A stretch of DNA of 60,000 bases. It comes from Nematostella vectensis. Taxonomy: Eukaryota; Cnidaria; Anthozoa; Actiniaria; Edwardsiidae. Below the pieces are notes generated by a model, which saw nothing but the letters and a program-made list of their open reading frames with translations, did not search any database and had not been told where the DNA came from. The DNA lies in contig NC_064040.1 in assembly GCF_932526225.1 (NCBI RefSeq), positions 14,878,494 to 14,938,493 on the forward strand, read 5' to 3'. Of the stretch, positions 10,415-20,624 are shown one piece after another. Each line of letters opens with the position of its first letter. The first letter of the stretch is position 1. The position numbers were made by a program, and so were the translations under genes.

Positions 10415-10495
10415 ACATACCCAATAAAGCTGCGGCGGAGCTGGCCTTAAACACCACCAAGCCAGGAGAAACGTTGATTTCGAGCCCGTTTTTCA
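10415..10495 (+). pseudogene. Possible eroded downstream exon of B2
   Basis: Sequence after TTTTTCAG (10407-10414), an acceptor-like site, reads in one frame IPNKAAAELAL followed by TKPGETLIS. This loosely recalls the IKHKAANAIKKGLP segment of A3. Partial equivalents occur near 4765-4823 and 16345-16410. The match is short and imperfect; it may be chance. Confidence 0.3.
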
Positions 10496-10680
10496 GGAGT
10501 GTAATTAATATTGTATAGGGGGTCTGGGGCATGCTCCCCTGTAAAAAAAATGCCATTTTCAAATACGAAATGCTAATTATTGTTAAAACCTAAATATAAA
10601 AACGGGATCCTTCCCAACTGAAATCTTATTTCAATAACGTTTTCATACCACCAATCTGAAAAGTTAGTAGGGGGGGGTGT
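10496..10680. other. Spacer of the U2/U3-specific block
   Basis: AT-rich sequence shared with U3 (16400-16596) and missing from U1. No gene seen. Confidence 0.5.
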
Positions 10681-10800
10681 TACGCCGCAAAATGTAATAA
10701 CTAACGCAAAATGTAATCTTAACGCGAAATTTAATAACTTTGAACGCAAAATGTAATCTCAACGCAAAATCTAATAACTTCCAACGCAAAATGTAATAAA
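10681..10800. repeat. Degenerate AACGCAAAATGTAAT repeats, U2
   Basis: Six imperfect copies of a roughly 17-23-bp motif with core aacgcaaaatgtaat, alternately followed by aact and ctt or ctc. The same six-copy cluster is at 16597-16713 in U3. Confidence 0.8.
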
Positions 10801-10854
10801 TGCACAACCAACGCTCGCACGCCGCTAGAAGCCCCTCACTTTGCTCAATAGATC

Positions 10855-11228
10855 AAACCGTAAACACCCCAAATCCAAGCTTTTAAGATATACACTCCAC
10901 ATCACACCGGTATGTCCACCCTTCTTTTCACACACACCATATATACTACACCCTATTACACTACTTATATTCTCTCCCCTTCCCGCTACGTACACTACTC
11001 CGCACACTTATTTACCGTTCAGTTTACCGCATACAGCCACTAGCCAGTACTATCACGTGCACCATTTCGCTCACAACACCCTTCACCCACCTATCTTAGC
11101 CTCTATTCATTTGTTCTCTTTACCTCATTCCCCCTGCGCGCTACTTTTTACTTTTTAGATTATCATGCTCTCGGCCGACATCTAGCACCTCAAGGTTTGA
11201 CCATTACATACACCGCACTTAACTACAG
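10855..11228. repeat. G-poor tract of U2
   Basis: The plus strand is rich in A, C and T and poor in G, matching the first part of the longer tract in U3 (16780-17140). It stops abruptly at the junction near 11229, where the B exon resumes. Confidence 0.7.
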
Positions 11229-11229
11229 G

Positions 11230-11350
11230 CGATCGTCTGGCGCACATCGCTCCCTCGTATAGCTACATCAAGCATCTTTTGCACTGCGACAAGGGTATTT
11301 CTGGGTCACCTAAGGGAAAGGTCATTATTTATCGGTTTATCTACGTTGAT
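11230..11350 (+). pseudogene. B2 duplicate fragment
   Basis: Resumes inside the B core, at the codons for DRLAHIAPS. At the position of the B1 and B2 stop it reads GGA instead of TGA and stays open through SPKGKVIIYRFIYVD. This fragment therefore keeps an older state of the B sequence, and continues as the U1-type 3' spacer. It has no start or promoter of its own. Confidence 0.65.
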
Positions 11351-12069
11351 TTTTTTTTTCTGGTTCAAAAAGATCGATCCTCCCCCAATCTAAAGCACAA
11401 AAATGGTGAACCTCCCCCAAAAAGGAGACCAAACATAAGGCCCTTCCCCAGAACAAAAAAAGGACTAAAAGTATTATGTGTGGGGGGAGAGGGGGGACTG
11501 ACTTAGACATTCCCATAAAGGGGCGGAGAAGCTGGCCTTAAACACCACCAAGCCAGGAGAAACGTTGAAATAAAATGTTATTTTAAAATGTGTTCTAAAT
11601 ACACATACAGCACCCCCCTTTACTTACACACAAACAACTATGTCACCTAACCCTAATCCAGAGTGGAAAGTCAAATACATACTCTCTGTCATTATCAATA
11701 CTACCAAGGACTGGAAGAAGTGAAGCTGGAACAAACGTGGGCCATCTGTTTTTTTTTTATTGAATCTGCATTTAATACAATGAGCTTTAATCGGTTTGTT
11801 TACTGAATTTTTCAACATTCTGTAAACAGTTGCCACTATGACAATGACTTTATGATCTCCAGCCTAGTCTCGGATTGTTATAGGTTTCCTGTGCTTAGTA
11901 AGAGTTTTGACGTCACAGATAGCCAAAGTCCTCGGCCCTACGCTACATCACGGTTCATCTTGCACAGGAAGCCCGATAACAGCGTCTGGGAACAGGCTGG
12001 GACGGGTGTATCTGTTAGATCTGCTTATTTTCACACTGTTTGGATTGTCTTATTAAAGCTTATTAAAAG
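11351..12069. other. 3' spacer of U2, no gene seen
   Basis: Copy of the U1 spacer 4600-5320, including the minus-strand AATAAA (11761-11756), about 340 nt downstream of the A3 stop, and the TGACGTCA motif (11908-11915). The 12-bp palindrome of U1 is reduced here by a T for G change. Confidence 0.5.
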
Positions 12070-12096
12070 CGTCTTATCAATAGTGTATTACTGTTC

Positions 12097-13861
12097 TTAG
12101 TGCTTGCCTGCCACAAAGGCAGCATAGGTTTTGATGAGCCACCATCCGTTCTTGTAGGTACCCCAGCCCATGTGCATGTAAAACCTGTCTTGAACTTGGG
12201 TATGCCTCCATTTAAAGCACTTCCACTTCCAAAACACCTTGATGCAGCGACGCCACTTCCTGTACCTGCGCTTGTACTTCGTTGCCACAGCAAGGTGCCG
12301 ACCCTTGCCTTTTTTCTTCGTGTGGAACGCCATTACCGCTGGAAGGCCCTTCTTGATGGCATTAGCCGCCTTGTGTTTGATCCAAGGCCGTGGCCAGCCA
12401 AGATTATAAGAGAGCTTTTTCCAATATTTGGAGATGTAGGCTTCGTAACCCTGTCTGGCTCGGTACCAAGGTTGGATTTTTCCCATACCTTTTGCGTTGG
12501 TCGCACCCAAGCCCTTCTTGCAATAGGTTCTTACTTCTTTGCGGATGGCTTCAATGTATTTTCGGACAGTCCAAGTGACCTTTTTAGGTGCTACGCACTT
12601 CGGGGAGCCCCAAACACCGTTGTGGCAGCGGTAAAGCTCTTTGCTGAAGTGGTACTTGGGAGAGATGTGAGCTAACCTGGAAAAAAAATAGTAATTTGAA
12701 AAGACAATGTATAACAAATGTATTTAGCCGTAACCATAATAGGCGCCAAAAATGTTGTACCAGGAAACTTTAAAGAGTAAAGAAATCGTGTCTTATAAAA
12801 TTTGAGCCTGCCAGATAACTTCGACATCCCAAAACCTATATCTTAAAACTAGCCCGATAATTATTTTGGTACAAATGTTTGGTCGACGATATGAATGCAT
12901 TGCAAATGATGATGTTGTGTGGGAAATACACCAGTATTGTTACCGAATTCCGCTTCAGATCTTACCGATCATAATAGCCAAATACTGATGCCCAAGCAAC
13001 CGGGCCACACCCTGTAAGACAACCTCCGCAACATTTGGTCTGCCAGTAATTAGGAAATTCCCGCTCTCTCGGTACGGAGTATGTTTTCCATCTCGACCAC
13101 GGCTTGTATTGTCTCTTGAAAAGTCCCCGTCGTTGTAACGTCTTTGACTTAATCTTCTCTTTTGTTTTCTCCTTTGTCTTCTTCTTCGTCTTATTCTTAC
13201 TCCAGTCCTCTTCCTCTTCAAGTTCATCTTCATCCTCTTTTTCATCTTTATCATCATCTTCATCTTCATCGGCGCTTGTGATTTCGTCTTCAGGGACGCT
13301 GTAATGGCTTGGATGGACAGGCTGGTCGTCGTCAGGCTCTTCATAATCGCCATCATCATCATCACTAGAGGGTGTCCTTTCTTCTTCGATAATTTGACGA
13401 AGCAGGTCCTTTCTCTTGTCTTCAGAAATAGGGTATTCGGCTGGTTCTACCGGAGGGTTTTTTTCGATTTCCCCGAATTCTTCGTTATCGTTTGTGGTAG
13501 ACGCCTTGTCTTGGTCGTCATCGTTTGTGGTCGACGCCTTGTCTTTGTCGTCATCGTTTGTGGTCGACGCCTTGTCTTCGTCGTCATCGTTTGTGGTCGG
13601 CACCTTGTCTTCGTTGACAGTTTGGCTCTGTGACGCTTCTTCTTTGCTATGAAAATCCATGCGAGGAGATCCGTCCAGTACATTGTCTTCGTCCAGAAAT
13701 CTTTCGTCTTCATCATTCACAGCTTGCTCGTCTTCTCGAAGTTTCAGGAGTTCGCCATCTTGTTGATCAAATTGGTTTTCTGCACTCAGTAGCCGACTTT
13801 CTGGAGCTACTGTCGCGGCGTAAGTCAGCAAAAGAAGAAAAACAGCCTTTTTTTTGCACAT
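12097..13861 (-). CDS. A3: secreted protein, acidic half plus basic C39-like cysteine peptidase-fold domain
   Basis: Spliced coding sequence 13861-12966 joined to 12676-12097 (intron 12965-12677, 289 nt, CG|GTAAGA to TTTTTTTTCCAG|G), 491 residues. Residues 1-20 look like a signal peptide (MCKKK, hydrophobic run, likely cut near TVA). Residues 28-219 are very acidic, with 11-residue KASTTNDDD-type repeats at about 88-126. Residues 221-242 are Lys/Thr-rich, followed by dibasic RR (244-245) and KR (249-250), possible convertase sites. Residues 253-491 are strongly basic and rich in Trp, Tyr and Cys. Q274, C285 (in GCGPVAWA), H426 (in GRHLAVA) and a GWGTYKNGWW motif at 469-478 resemble papain-fold C39-like peptidases. 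The usual Asn or Asp before GWG appears to be H467, so activity is uncertain. The ATG three bases after the UTR intron acceptor was chosen as start. Possible roles, as an acid-masked cationic effector or a matrix protein, are speculation. Confidence 0.85.
13483..13600 (-). repeat. 33-nt coding minisatellite in A3
   Basis: Direct repeats of 33 nt encode the 11-residue TTNDDDxDKAS units. A3 has one more unit than A1 (about 1395-1500) and A2 (about 6715-6815). The length is a multiple of three, so unit gain or loss keeps the frame. Confidence 0.85.
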
Positions 13862-13864
13862 GAT

Positions 13865-13937
13865 CTGTAAAAAAAAGCACAAAAACATGATGTGGCGAAC
13901 AACTATCCTTCCTTGAAAGAGTTATTCGAACTCTTAC
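13865..13937 (-). other. A3 5'-UTR intron (73 nt)
   Basis: Donor AAG|GTAAGAG at 13938/13937; acceptor TTTTTTTTACAG|ATCATG at 13865/13864. The non-coding first exon would run from about 13992 to 13938. Confidence 0.75.
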
Positions 13938-14018
13938 CTTCAACGCTGCCAAACTCCTGTTGCTTCTCTTTAGGCCCCCTTCGCCACTCTTTTCCTTAGA
14001 TCAGAGCTCGTAGATCGG

Positions 14019-14026
14019 TATTTATA
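14019..14026 (-). promoter_or_regulatory. TATA box of A3
   Basis: TATAAATA on the minus strand, 81 nt upstream of the first-exon donor, conserved in all three units. Expected initiation is near 13992. Confidence 0.65.
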
Positions 14027-15844
14027 TCCTACGATTTGTGTTATTTAAAGCTCCTACAAGTAATAATTTTAGAAGAAAATTTTAATCATGAGGCTGTTTT
14101 CGATAATATTGTGAGTCCCATGGACCGTAGGTAAGAGGAATTTTTCAAAAACCGATTAACCCTGTTAATGATTCAACCCTTTTGAGGGTGTTTATCGCAA
14201 ATTAGATATAAATACAATAAAATATTGCATCGAACTTATGACGCTAATAATGATACTTGCCATTTAAATAGGAAGGTGGATCCAGAAAATTCTTTTATAT
14301 AAACCAAACGAATTAACTCGTGGTAAATCGAATATTTTCTTTTTGGGCCAGGTGTTCAAGTGTTCAATCTCAGCAGTTTTTTAATGTGTCTATACAAGCG
14401 AACTAGTTTATCGTTAAAAGCAAATTTATTTTCCGCTATAATCTCTATATTGGCAAATATGGAAAAGCCTCTCCTTTTTGGGGGTAGATGAAAGCCTGTC
14501 ATGTAAGAAAGGTGGGGAGGGGGGTTAAAGCAGTTAAGCATGTGCAGCCATTATTAGTTATTAGTTCTTTAGTTTAACAAATGTGGTAATAAAGTCATCT
14601 TTTATAAAATAATAATTGTTAAGTTTCTCTTGGTCTTGTTGTGAATATTTTGCAAAATCCTGCGAAAAAACTCCTTTTTAATATTTGAGAAGCGAAGAAA
14701 GCTATAGGCCTTTTTTCAGTGTATTGAATAATACCCTTGACGCAAGGTGTAAAGTGTTGTCAATGAGTTGCCCTTGGTATTTTTAGATGGCCAGCTCCTA
14801 AACTTACTACTTAGGGTACTTCGGCACATGCGTCATATACAAGACTCCTTGTATCGCTTGCGGGCTATTGCGCTCAGACTTATGGAATGGCAAAACGCAC
14901 GTATTTAATCTGAAAATTATGTCTCTATATTGGTTGCTTTGTGTGCTTTAGCAAGCGTGCCCTGGAACATGTAGGTAGTTTTGTTTGGGCTTTAGCGAGC
15001 TTGCCTTTGACATATAGGTAGTTTTGTCTTTAGTGCGCTCCTAAATCGACCACCTACAGTTTTTCCTACTTGATCTATTAATTGAGCTTTAAACTTGTGC
15101 TCTGTGTTTTTAGTCAGTATAGATCAACTACTACAAGACAGTTTTGAGAAACAATAGAGGCAAGAGAGCATGGATGTCTTTAAATGTCTTTCCCCTGATG
15201 TGAGTTTCTCTCAATTGGCATTAACCAACAAGTGTCACTAGGAATTAGATGTCATTTTATTCAGCTCCGCATTGCGTTGAAAAACAACAGCAAAAGATCC
15301 TTTGAAAACAGGCAAATAAATCAACAGAGTTTTGACGTTTATGCTTCAAGCTCCCTGATGTTGATTTGCTGTAGTTTCGAGCGTTAGCCCTTCGTCATAG
15401 TACTACCTTAAAGAGAGGTCGAAGAACACAACGCAGAATACCATTGATATGGTTACCCTCCATCATGGAGCTTCTAAAAATAATCATGTGTTTAGGTGTC
15501 TGACATTGTTTACTCCATAATTGTACCTATGAATTGGCTTGTAGGACACGCGTAGTTGGTTTGGTTACGAGAATCCATAGAATCTATATCTATATTTGAT
15601 ATGATATATATCGGTTTTACCGCTCAGATGATGGCTCAGATTTATATAATTCTCAAGTGATTTTAAAAGTCCTTTATCCAGCTCTATCTGTTTATCCATC
15701 AGTTCTGGTAAAAGGTTGATCCAGGATTTGCAGAAGTCAAAGCGTACCCAGGATTGGCTAAGGGGGGGGAAGGGGTGGTGCACAGTCATAGGTACCATAG
15801 GCAACTTGCGTCCCCCCCCCCCCCAAAGTTTTTGTCTTTTTGTC
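14027..15844. other. Spacer between A3 and B3, no gene seen
   Basis: Homologous to 1921-3873 of U1. One 43-bp motif at 14975-15017. The hairpin block is absent: at 15592-15610 a single tatatttgatatgata runs straight on into tatatcgg. No gene or RNA recognised. Confidence 0.6.
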
Positions 15845-15847
15845 TTA

Positions 15848-15988
15848 GGCTAAGTTCAAACGTCGTGTTATCCATGAGCCGTATTCAATGCAAGTGCATG
15901 CAAATGAATCGAGTCGATTATTTCATCTTCATTTGTATGCATTTGTATCGAATAAAAATCATGGATAAGACGACGTTTGAACTTAGCC
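15848..15988. mobile_element. Foldback MITE with TTA target duplication, U3
   Basis: Third copy of the 141-bp element, TTA at 15845-15847 and 15989-15991, at the same site as in U1 and U2. Confidence 0.75.
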
Positions 15989-15992
15989 TTAG

Positions 15993-16230
15993 ATTGAATT
16001 AAAACTATCTGCGTGCTATCTGGCCGTTTTGGAGGTCACGGCATTCGCTGAAAAGACAGCTGAGCTCGGCGAAACCACCTAATCTACCGACGAACTTGAA
16101 GACACCTCAACTTTTTAAATCCGGCCCAGAACCTGATAACCTGAAATTACCGAACCCATAAAAGTTACTGATGGTCTTGAAGAAACTGTTTTTTTCCGAA
16201 ATGCCCCAGATACCGATAGCCATTCCTGAA
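15993..16230 (+). pseudogene. B3: truncated remnant of the plus-strand paralogue
   Basis: The B start codon is ATT here instead of ATG (15993-15995). The signal-peptide region and the early stop are recognisable. The sequence after ATTCCTGAA (16230) jumps to the 3' spacer, so the whole GCGP-YYDR core found in B1 and B2 is deleted. It cannot make a related product. Confidence 0.75.
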
Positions 16231-16596
16231 AATCGTGACCCTCCCCAAAAAAGGCGACCAAACATTAACGCCCTCCCCTAGAACAAAAAAGAACTAAAAG
16301 TATTATGTGTGGGGGGAGAGGGGGGGACTGACATAAACATGCCCATAAACAGGCGACGGAGTTGGCCTTAAACACCACCAAGCCAGGTGAAACGTTGATT
16401 TCGAGCCCATTTTTCAGGGGGGTTTGGGGGCATGCTCTCCCGTGATAATTTTGCCATATTCAAATATATGAAATGCTAATTACTGTTAAAACCTAAATAG
16501 AAAACGGGATCATTAACTCTTTCCCAACTAAAATCTTATTTGAATAACGTTTTCATACCACCAATCTGAAAAGTGAGTGGATGGGGTGGGATTGTA
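16231..16596. other. 3' spacer of U3
   Basis: C-rich and G-rich low-complexity stretches, then sequence shared with 10430-10680 of U2. No gene seen. Confidence 0.5.
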
Positions 16597-16713
16597 CGCC
16601 GCAAAATGTAATAACTAACGCAAATGTAACCTTAACGCGAAATGTAATAAATTTCAACGCAAAATGTAATCTTAACGCGAAATCTAATAACTTCCGACGC
16701 AAAATGTAATACT
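16597..16713. repeat. Degenerate AACGCAAAATGTAAT repeats, U3
   Basis: Six imperfect copies, the counterpart of 10681-10800. One unit has lost an A and several alternate GCAAAA with GCGAAA. Confidence 0.8.
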
Positions 16714-16779
16714 TGCACAACCACGCGCGCACGCCGCTAGTAGCCCCATACTTCGCTCAATACAGCAAACCGTAAACAC

Positions 16780-18640
16780 CCCAAATCCAAGCTTCCAAGA
16801 TATACACTCCACACACCGGTATGTACACCCTTCTTTCCACACACACACCATATATACTACACACCCTATTACACTACTTATATTCTCTCCCCTTCCCGCT
16901 ACGTACACTATTCCGCACACTTATTTACCGTTCAGTTTACCGCATACAGCCACTAACCAGTACTATCACGTGCACCATTTCGCTCACTACACCCTTCACC
17001 CACATATTTTAGCCTCTATTCATTTGTTCTCTTTACCTCATTCCCCCTGCGCACTACTTTTTACTTTTCAGATTATCATGCTCTCGGACAACATCTAGCG
17101 CCATCAAGGTTTGACCATTACATGCACCACACTTAACCACAGGCATTACTCAACGAGCGTGTAGGGGCGGGTGATGAGGGCCTTATCATTCGAAACACGC
17201 TTCATATACGAACCGTATATCCCTCGTTTTTAGCCTACACACTTATGGCTTATTGTTTTTATTTTGATATGTTTATGTTTACATATACATGCCGGTTGTT
17301 TTCTTCATGCCTTTAGTCTTTTCCTCTATTCTCTTGCCACCAGATTCTTGCTCCATCTAGGGTAAACAATTCTTCCTATCTTATCTACATTGCCGTTTCA
17401 TTCTCGCCACACTCCCCTTATCGCCTCCCGCGCCCTGACTTCATCTTCTTTTCGCCGTTTTGCACACATCATTTTCTATTCTCTACAAAATTTCCTTCCA
17501 TCGTATACAGTATTTCAATTTTTTTTCAGCATTTTTGCAACACTTATCAAATCTCTTTTAATTCCATCTGTTAATCATACCACACCTAGACAATTCATTA
17601 GATACATTGCTTCACGCGTACTCTTAATTACCGCTTCCTTTTTCTTCTACAATCTAAACACTTTTCTTTCTCTTATCTTACACATTACTTTTCTACCCTA
17701 AATACAACATACATTCTTATAGACACTACATAGTCTTGTCACAATATATTCGTACCCTTCATACTTTTTTGTACTCTAATTATCTCCCCTCATTATTACT
17801 CAATATTATCTCCCTCCATATTTAATATCTACCTTCTCCACTTAACACAATAATCCCTTCATCCACGACTCTCATGCCGTTTTATTGTAAACCCAATTTA
17901 TTGTATTAACCTTCACTCGTTATCTTATAATCCATAATCTCAACCACCCGCGCACAATTCAATAACCCCATTACCTCTCTTTCCTTTCACACTGCAACTT
18001 CACAAACATAAATCAACTTTCACCAATTCCTACACAACCACCGCTCCACCTTCTTATCACAACCTTTCACCATCTAAATCTTCTATCACTACCTTCCTTC
18101 ATATAGAAACATCACACTAACTCACTTTCTCATAACGATATATTATCACCCACATTTACACCATAATCTTCCCGATTTTCATATCTACCTCCACACCACT
18201 ACCATTGTAATACACACTATAACTGTTAATACACGTTAGGTTTAATCACCACTCTCTTTCACTTTACATCGCTCTTGTTCACCCTCCAATCACGCTAAAT
18301 TATCACCTTCATTTACACCATAATCTCCCTCATCAATACTTTAACCTCCACACCACTGTTTTACACTACTACAACCACTAGCCACCTTTATATCACACCA
18401 CAATTTTCCTATTCTTTTTTTCACCTACTCACCACACACTACCACACCCTATTTTGCAGCCCCCTTTATCTTTTCACCACCTTCCACCACCTACTCGTTT
18501 AGCCCATCTACCTTTCCACCGTAATTACATTACTACCATCCCCACTCTACATTATCTTACTAGCCATTCTTCACCATCACCCTCCTACATCATCATACTA
18601 TATAATCACACCTACTTCACTTTCCAACCCTTTTAAGTCC
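16780..18640. repeat. Long G-depleted tract
   Basis: The plus strand is built mostly of A, C and T. From about 17,880 to 18,240 only two to three G occur per 60 bases, while C is plentiful. A short G-bearing stretch (about 17140-17240) interrupts it. A faint internal repeat of about 157 bp is visible (catttacaccataatct at 18153 and 18310). Open frames here are by-products of composition; I see no gene. Confidence 0.75.
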
Positions 18641-18680
18641 CTGCATCCTGGTACGAATACCCGATCCAAACCAAAAAGTT

Positions 18681-19012
18681 CATGTTACCCACGTCACTAG
18701 TGTGCCTAGTCTGTGTGTTATCTAGAACTAAGTACGCTTGTTACCGTTGTTCATGTTACCCACGTCACTAGTGTGCCTAGTCTGTGTGTTATCTAGAACT
18801 AAGTACGCTTGTTACCGTTGTTCATGTTACCCACGTCACTAGTGTGCCTAGTCTGTGTGTTATCTAGAACTAAGTACGCTTGTTACCGTTGTTCATGTTA
18901 CCCACGCCACTAGTGTGCCTAGTCTGTGTGTTATCTAGAACTAAGTACGCTTGTTACCGTTGTTCATGTTACCCACGCCACTAGTGTGCATAGTCTGTGT
19001 GTTATCTAGAAC
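18681..19012. repeat. 71-bp tandem repeat, about 4.7 copies
   Basis: The unit begins catgttaccc, with starts at 18681, 18752, 18823, 18894 and 18965, exactly 71 bp apart. The first copies are identical; later ones have one or two changes (cgtcac to cgccac, cct to cat). The last copy is cut after ttatctagaac, where gypsy sequence begins. Confidence 0.95.
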
Positions 19013-20240
19013 CATGCCGATTGCCCATACAATCGACAATGCCTCCTTGTCAATCTGTGCATACTTGCGCCCCGTCAGGGTTAATGAACGGGAGGCAAAG
19101 TCTACAGGTCTTTCACTCCCGTCTGGCATGACATGTGAAAGAACTGCACCTAAATCAGTGGGAGATGCATCACATGTAAGTCCCCGGCAGTTCAGGGTCA
19201 TAATGTGTCAACATTTGCTAAGCTGAAATCAGGCGCTTGGCCTCCTCGAAAGCTTGTTCACACTGCTCATTCAACTCCCAGGGGCTGTCTTGCTCAAGCA
19301 ACTGGTGCAGTGGGTGCAAAACGGTGGATGCATTAGGCAGAAAACGTTTGTAATAGTTAACAAGACCGAGAAATGAGCGAACCTCACTCACCGTATTCTA
19401 CTTTACTTAGGATACCCTTCTTTTCTAGGCGTATCAGCTCTGCTTCGACTTTTGGGCGTAGGGCATATGGATCCGGGCGAGGCTTATGGAAACGGGGTTG
19501 ACAATTTCCCTCTAACTTTAAGTCAACCAACCCATCTGAGAACACTGTTTCGTACCTTTTTACCAGATTATCTACTTTCCTCAGTAGGCTACTGGTGTGT
19601 ATGTGTGAATGATTTTACCCCAGTCCAGTTTGATCTTGGACAACCAATCCCGCCCAAATAATGCTGGCCCTAAGGTGTCAACCACTTGAAGGTTGAGTTC
19701 CTTAACTTGACCCCTGCACACAGCACTTGATCATTCCCTTGGGAGTGGGCTCTTTTCAAGTCTGATATGTCCAAAATGTTCCTTATACTGGCTTAGAGGA
19801 AGTACAGATGCTACATCTAGCTCCATCTCGATAAATTTCCCCTCTTTGATTGGTTGGACCCAGATAACGCTGGCCCGGTCACCCACATTATGTACTTCCA
19901 AACATCCCATAACAATCATCACTTTTCTCCCCACTATCTATGTCTTCCACATAATTTACTGGGGGCCGGGGACCCTGGCTGTCCTTATCAAGGACATGCC
20001 CAAACTTCTTACAGTTGGGATTTAGGGTTTTGGGATCTTTCTCTTCCTATGGGATAGGTCCCATCTTAGATTTACCCTTGTCAATTTCTTTAGATTTGCC
20101 CAACAAATTTACTGGGCTTTCCTCTTTCCTCCCCTAAAGTGCTTCTACATCCTTGTAGGACTGTTCTATGGCAATGTATTTGGAAACTGCAATATCAAAT
20201 GTAAGATCCTCGAGTATCATTTTTAATAGTTCCAACTGCG
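19013..20240 (-). mobile_element. Degraded Ty3/gypsy retrotransposon fragment
   Basis: Reading the minus strand from right to left there is gag-like sequence with half a zinc knuckle (NCKKFGH, near 20000), an eroded aspartic protease (MELD then VASVLPLS near 19800-19830, catalytic DTG motif lost), a GRDWL motif near 19640-19655, and the start of reverse transcriptase (about 19415-19560). A junction near 19395 then leads to the RT connection (FLGLVNYYKRFLPN) and RNase H (TCDASPTDLGAVLSH, about 19020-19200). The RT core with its YxDD site is missing, and several stops interrupt the frame. No LTRs found. It is a dead internal fragment. Confidence 0.8.
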
Positions 20241-20624
20241 GCTAGACGCCTATATTAAAATTTACCAAGAAGACCCCTGGAACGAGTTTGAAACAAAGAG
20301 TCACTCGATCACAGGCCGCAAAAGTTTTGTGGTTAGAGATATGGTGGAATCATCGGAAAAAATAACATTTCTAGAGCACTAGACGGGGAAAGGTCGAGAG
20401 GACACAACTCAGGATAAGACCTCATAAGAACTCATTTACTATCACAATCGAACTAAAGAACGTGGGGAGCTTGTGACTCATCCCTACAAAAATAAAATTT
20501 CTAACAGATAACTCGATCAATTCTTTGTAATGACATCACCAAATTAATTTTGAACACGAACATATCTGATGCTTTTTTTTCAGCATTTCAGCAACTTTTA
20601 GATTGTTAGCATCTTTTCGATAGA
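20241..20624. other. Unassigned sequence, no gene seen
   Basis: AT-rich sequence between the gypsy remnant and the first satellite-like fragment. No motif or repeat recognised. Confidence 0.5.

Larger units (their letters stand above)
5321..12069. repeat. Tandem unit U2 (A2 gene + B2 and B2 fragment)
   Basis: Second large direct repeat, 6,749 bp. It exceeds U1 by the expansion of the 43-bp repeat (8175-8690) and by an extra block of about 830 bp (10403-11229), whose sequence resembles the tail of U3. After this block the U1-type sequence resumes inside the B exon at 11230 and runs to the unit end, duplicating part of B. Confidence 0.9.
12070..17140. repeat. Tandem unit U3 (A3 gene + B3 pseudogene)
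   Basis: Third large direct repeat. It carries the only intact A gene. It lacks the hairpin block, has one copy of the 43-bp motif (14975-15017), and has lost the B peptidase core by deletion near 16230. The match to U2 ends near 17140, inside the G-poor region. Confidence 0.85.

Noticed and set aside
10841-11158. 105-codon plus-strand frame in the U2 G-poor tract
   Set aside because: Same compositional reason; the U3 counterpart is not open in the same way.
17390-17701. 103-codon plus-strand frame in the G-poor tract
   Set aside because: Lack of G removes most TGA and TAG stops, so long frames are expected by composition.
18681-19012. Regular repeats as a CRISPR array
   Set aside because: The 71-bp units are contiguous with no unique spacers, in eukaryotic context, with no cas genes.
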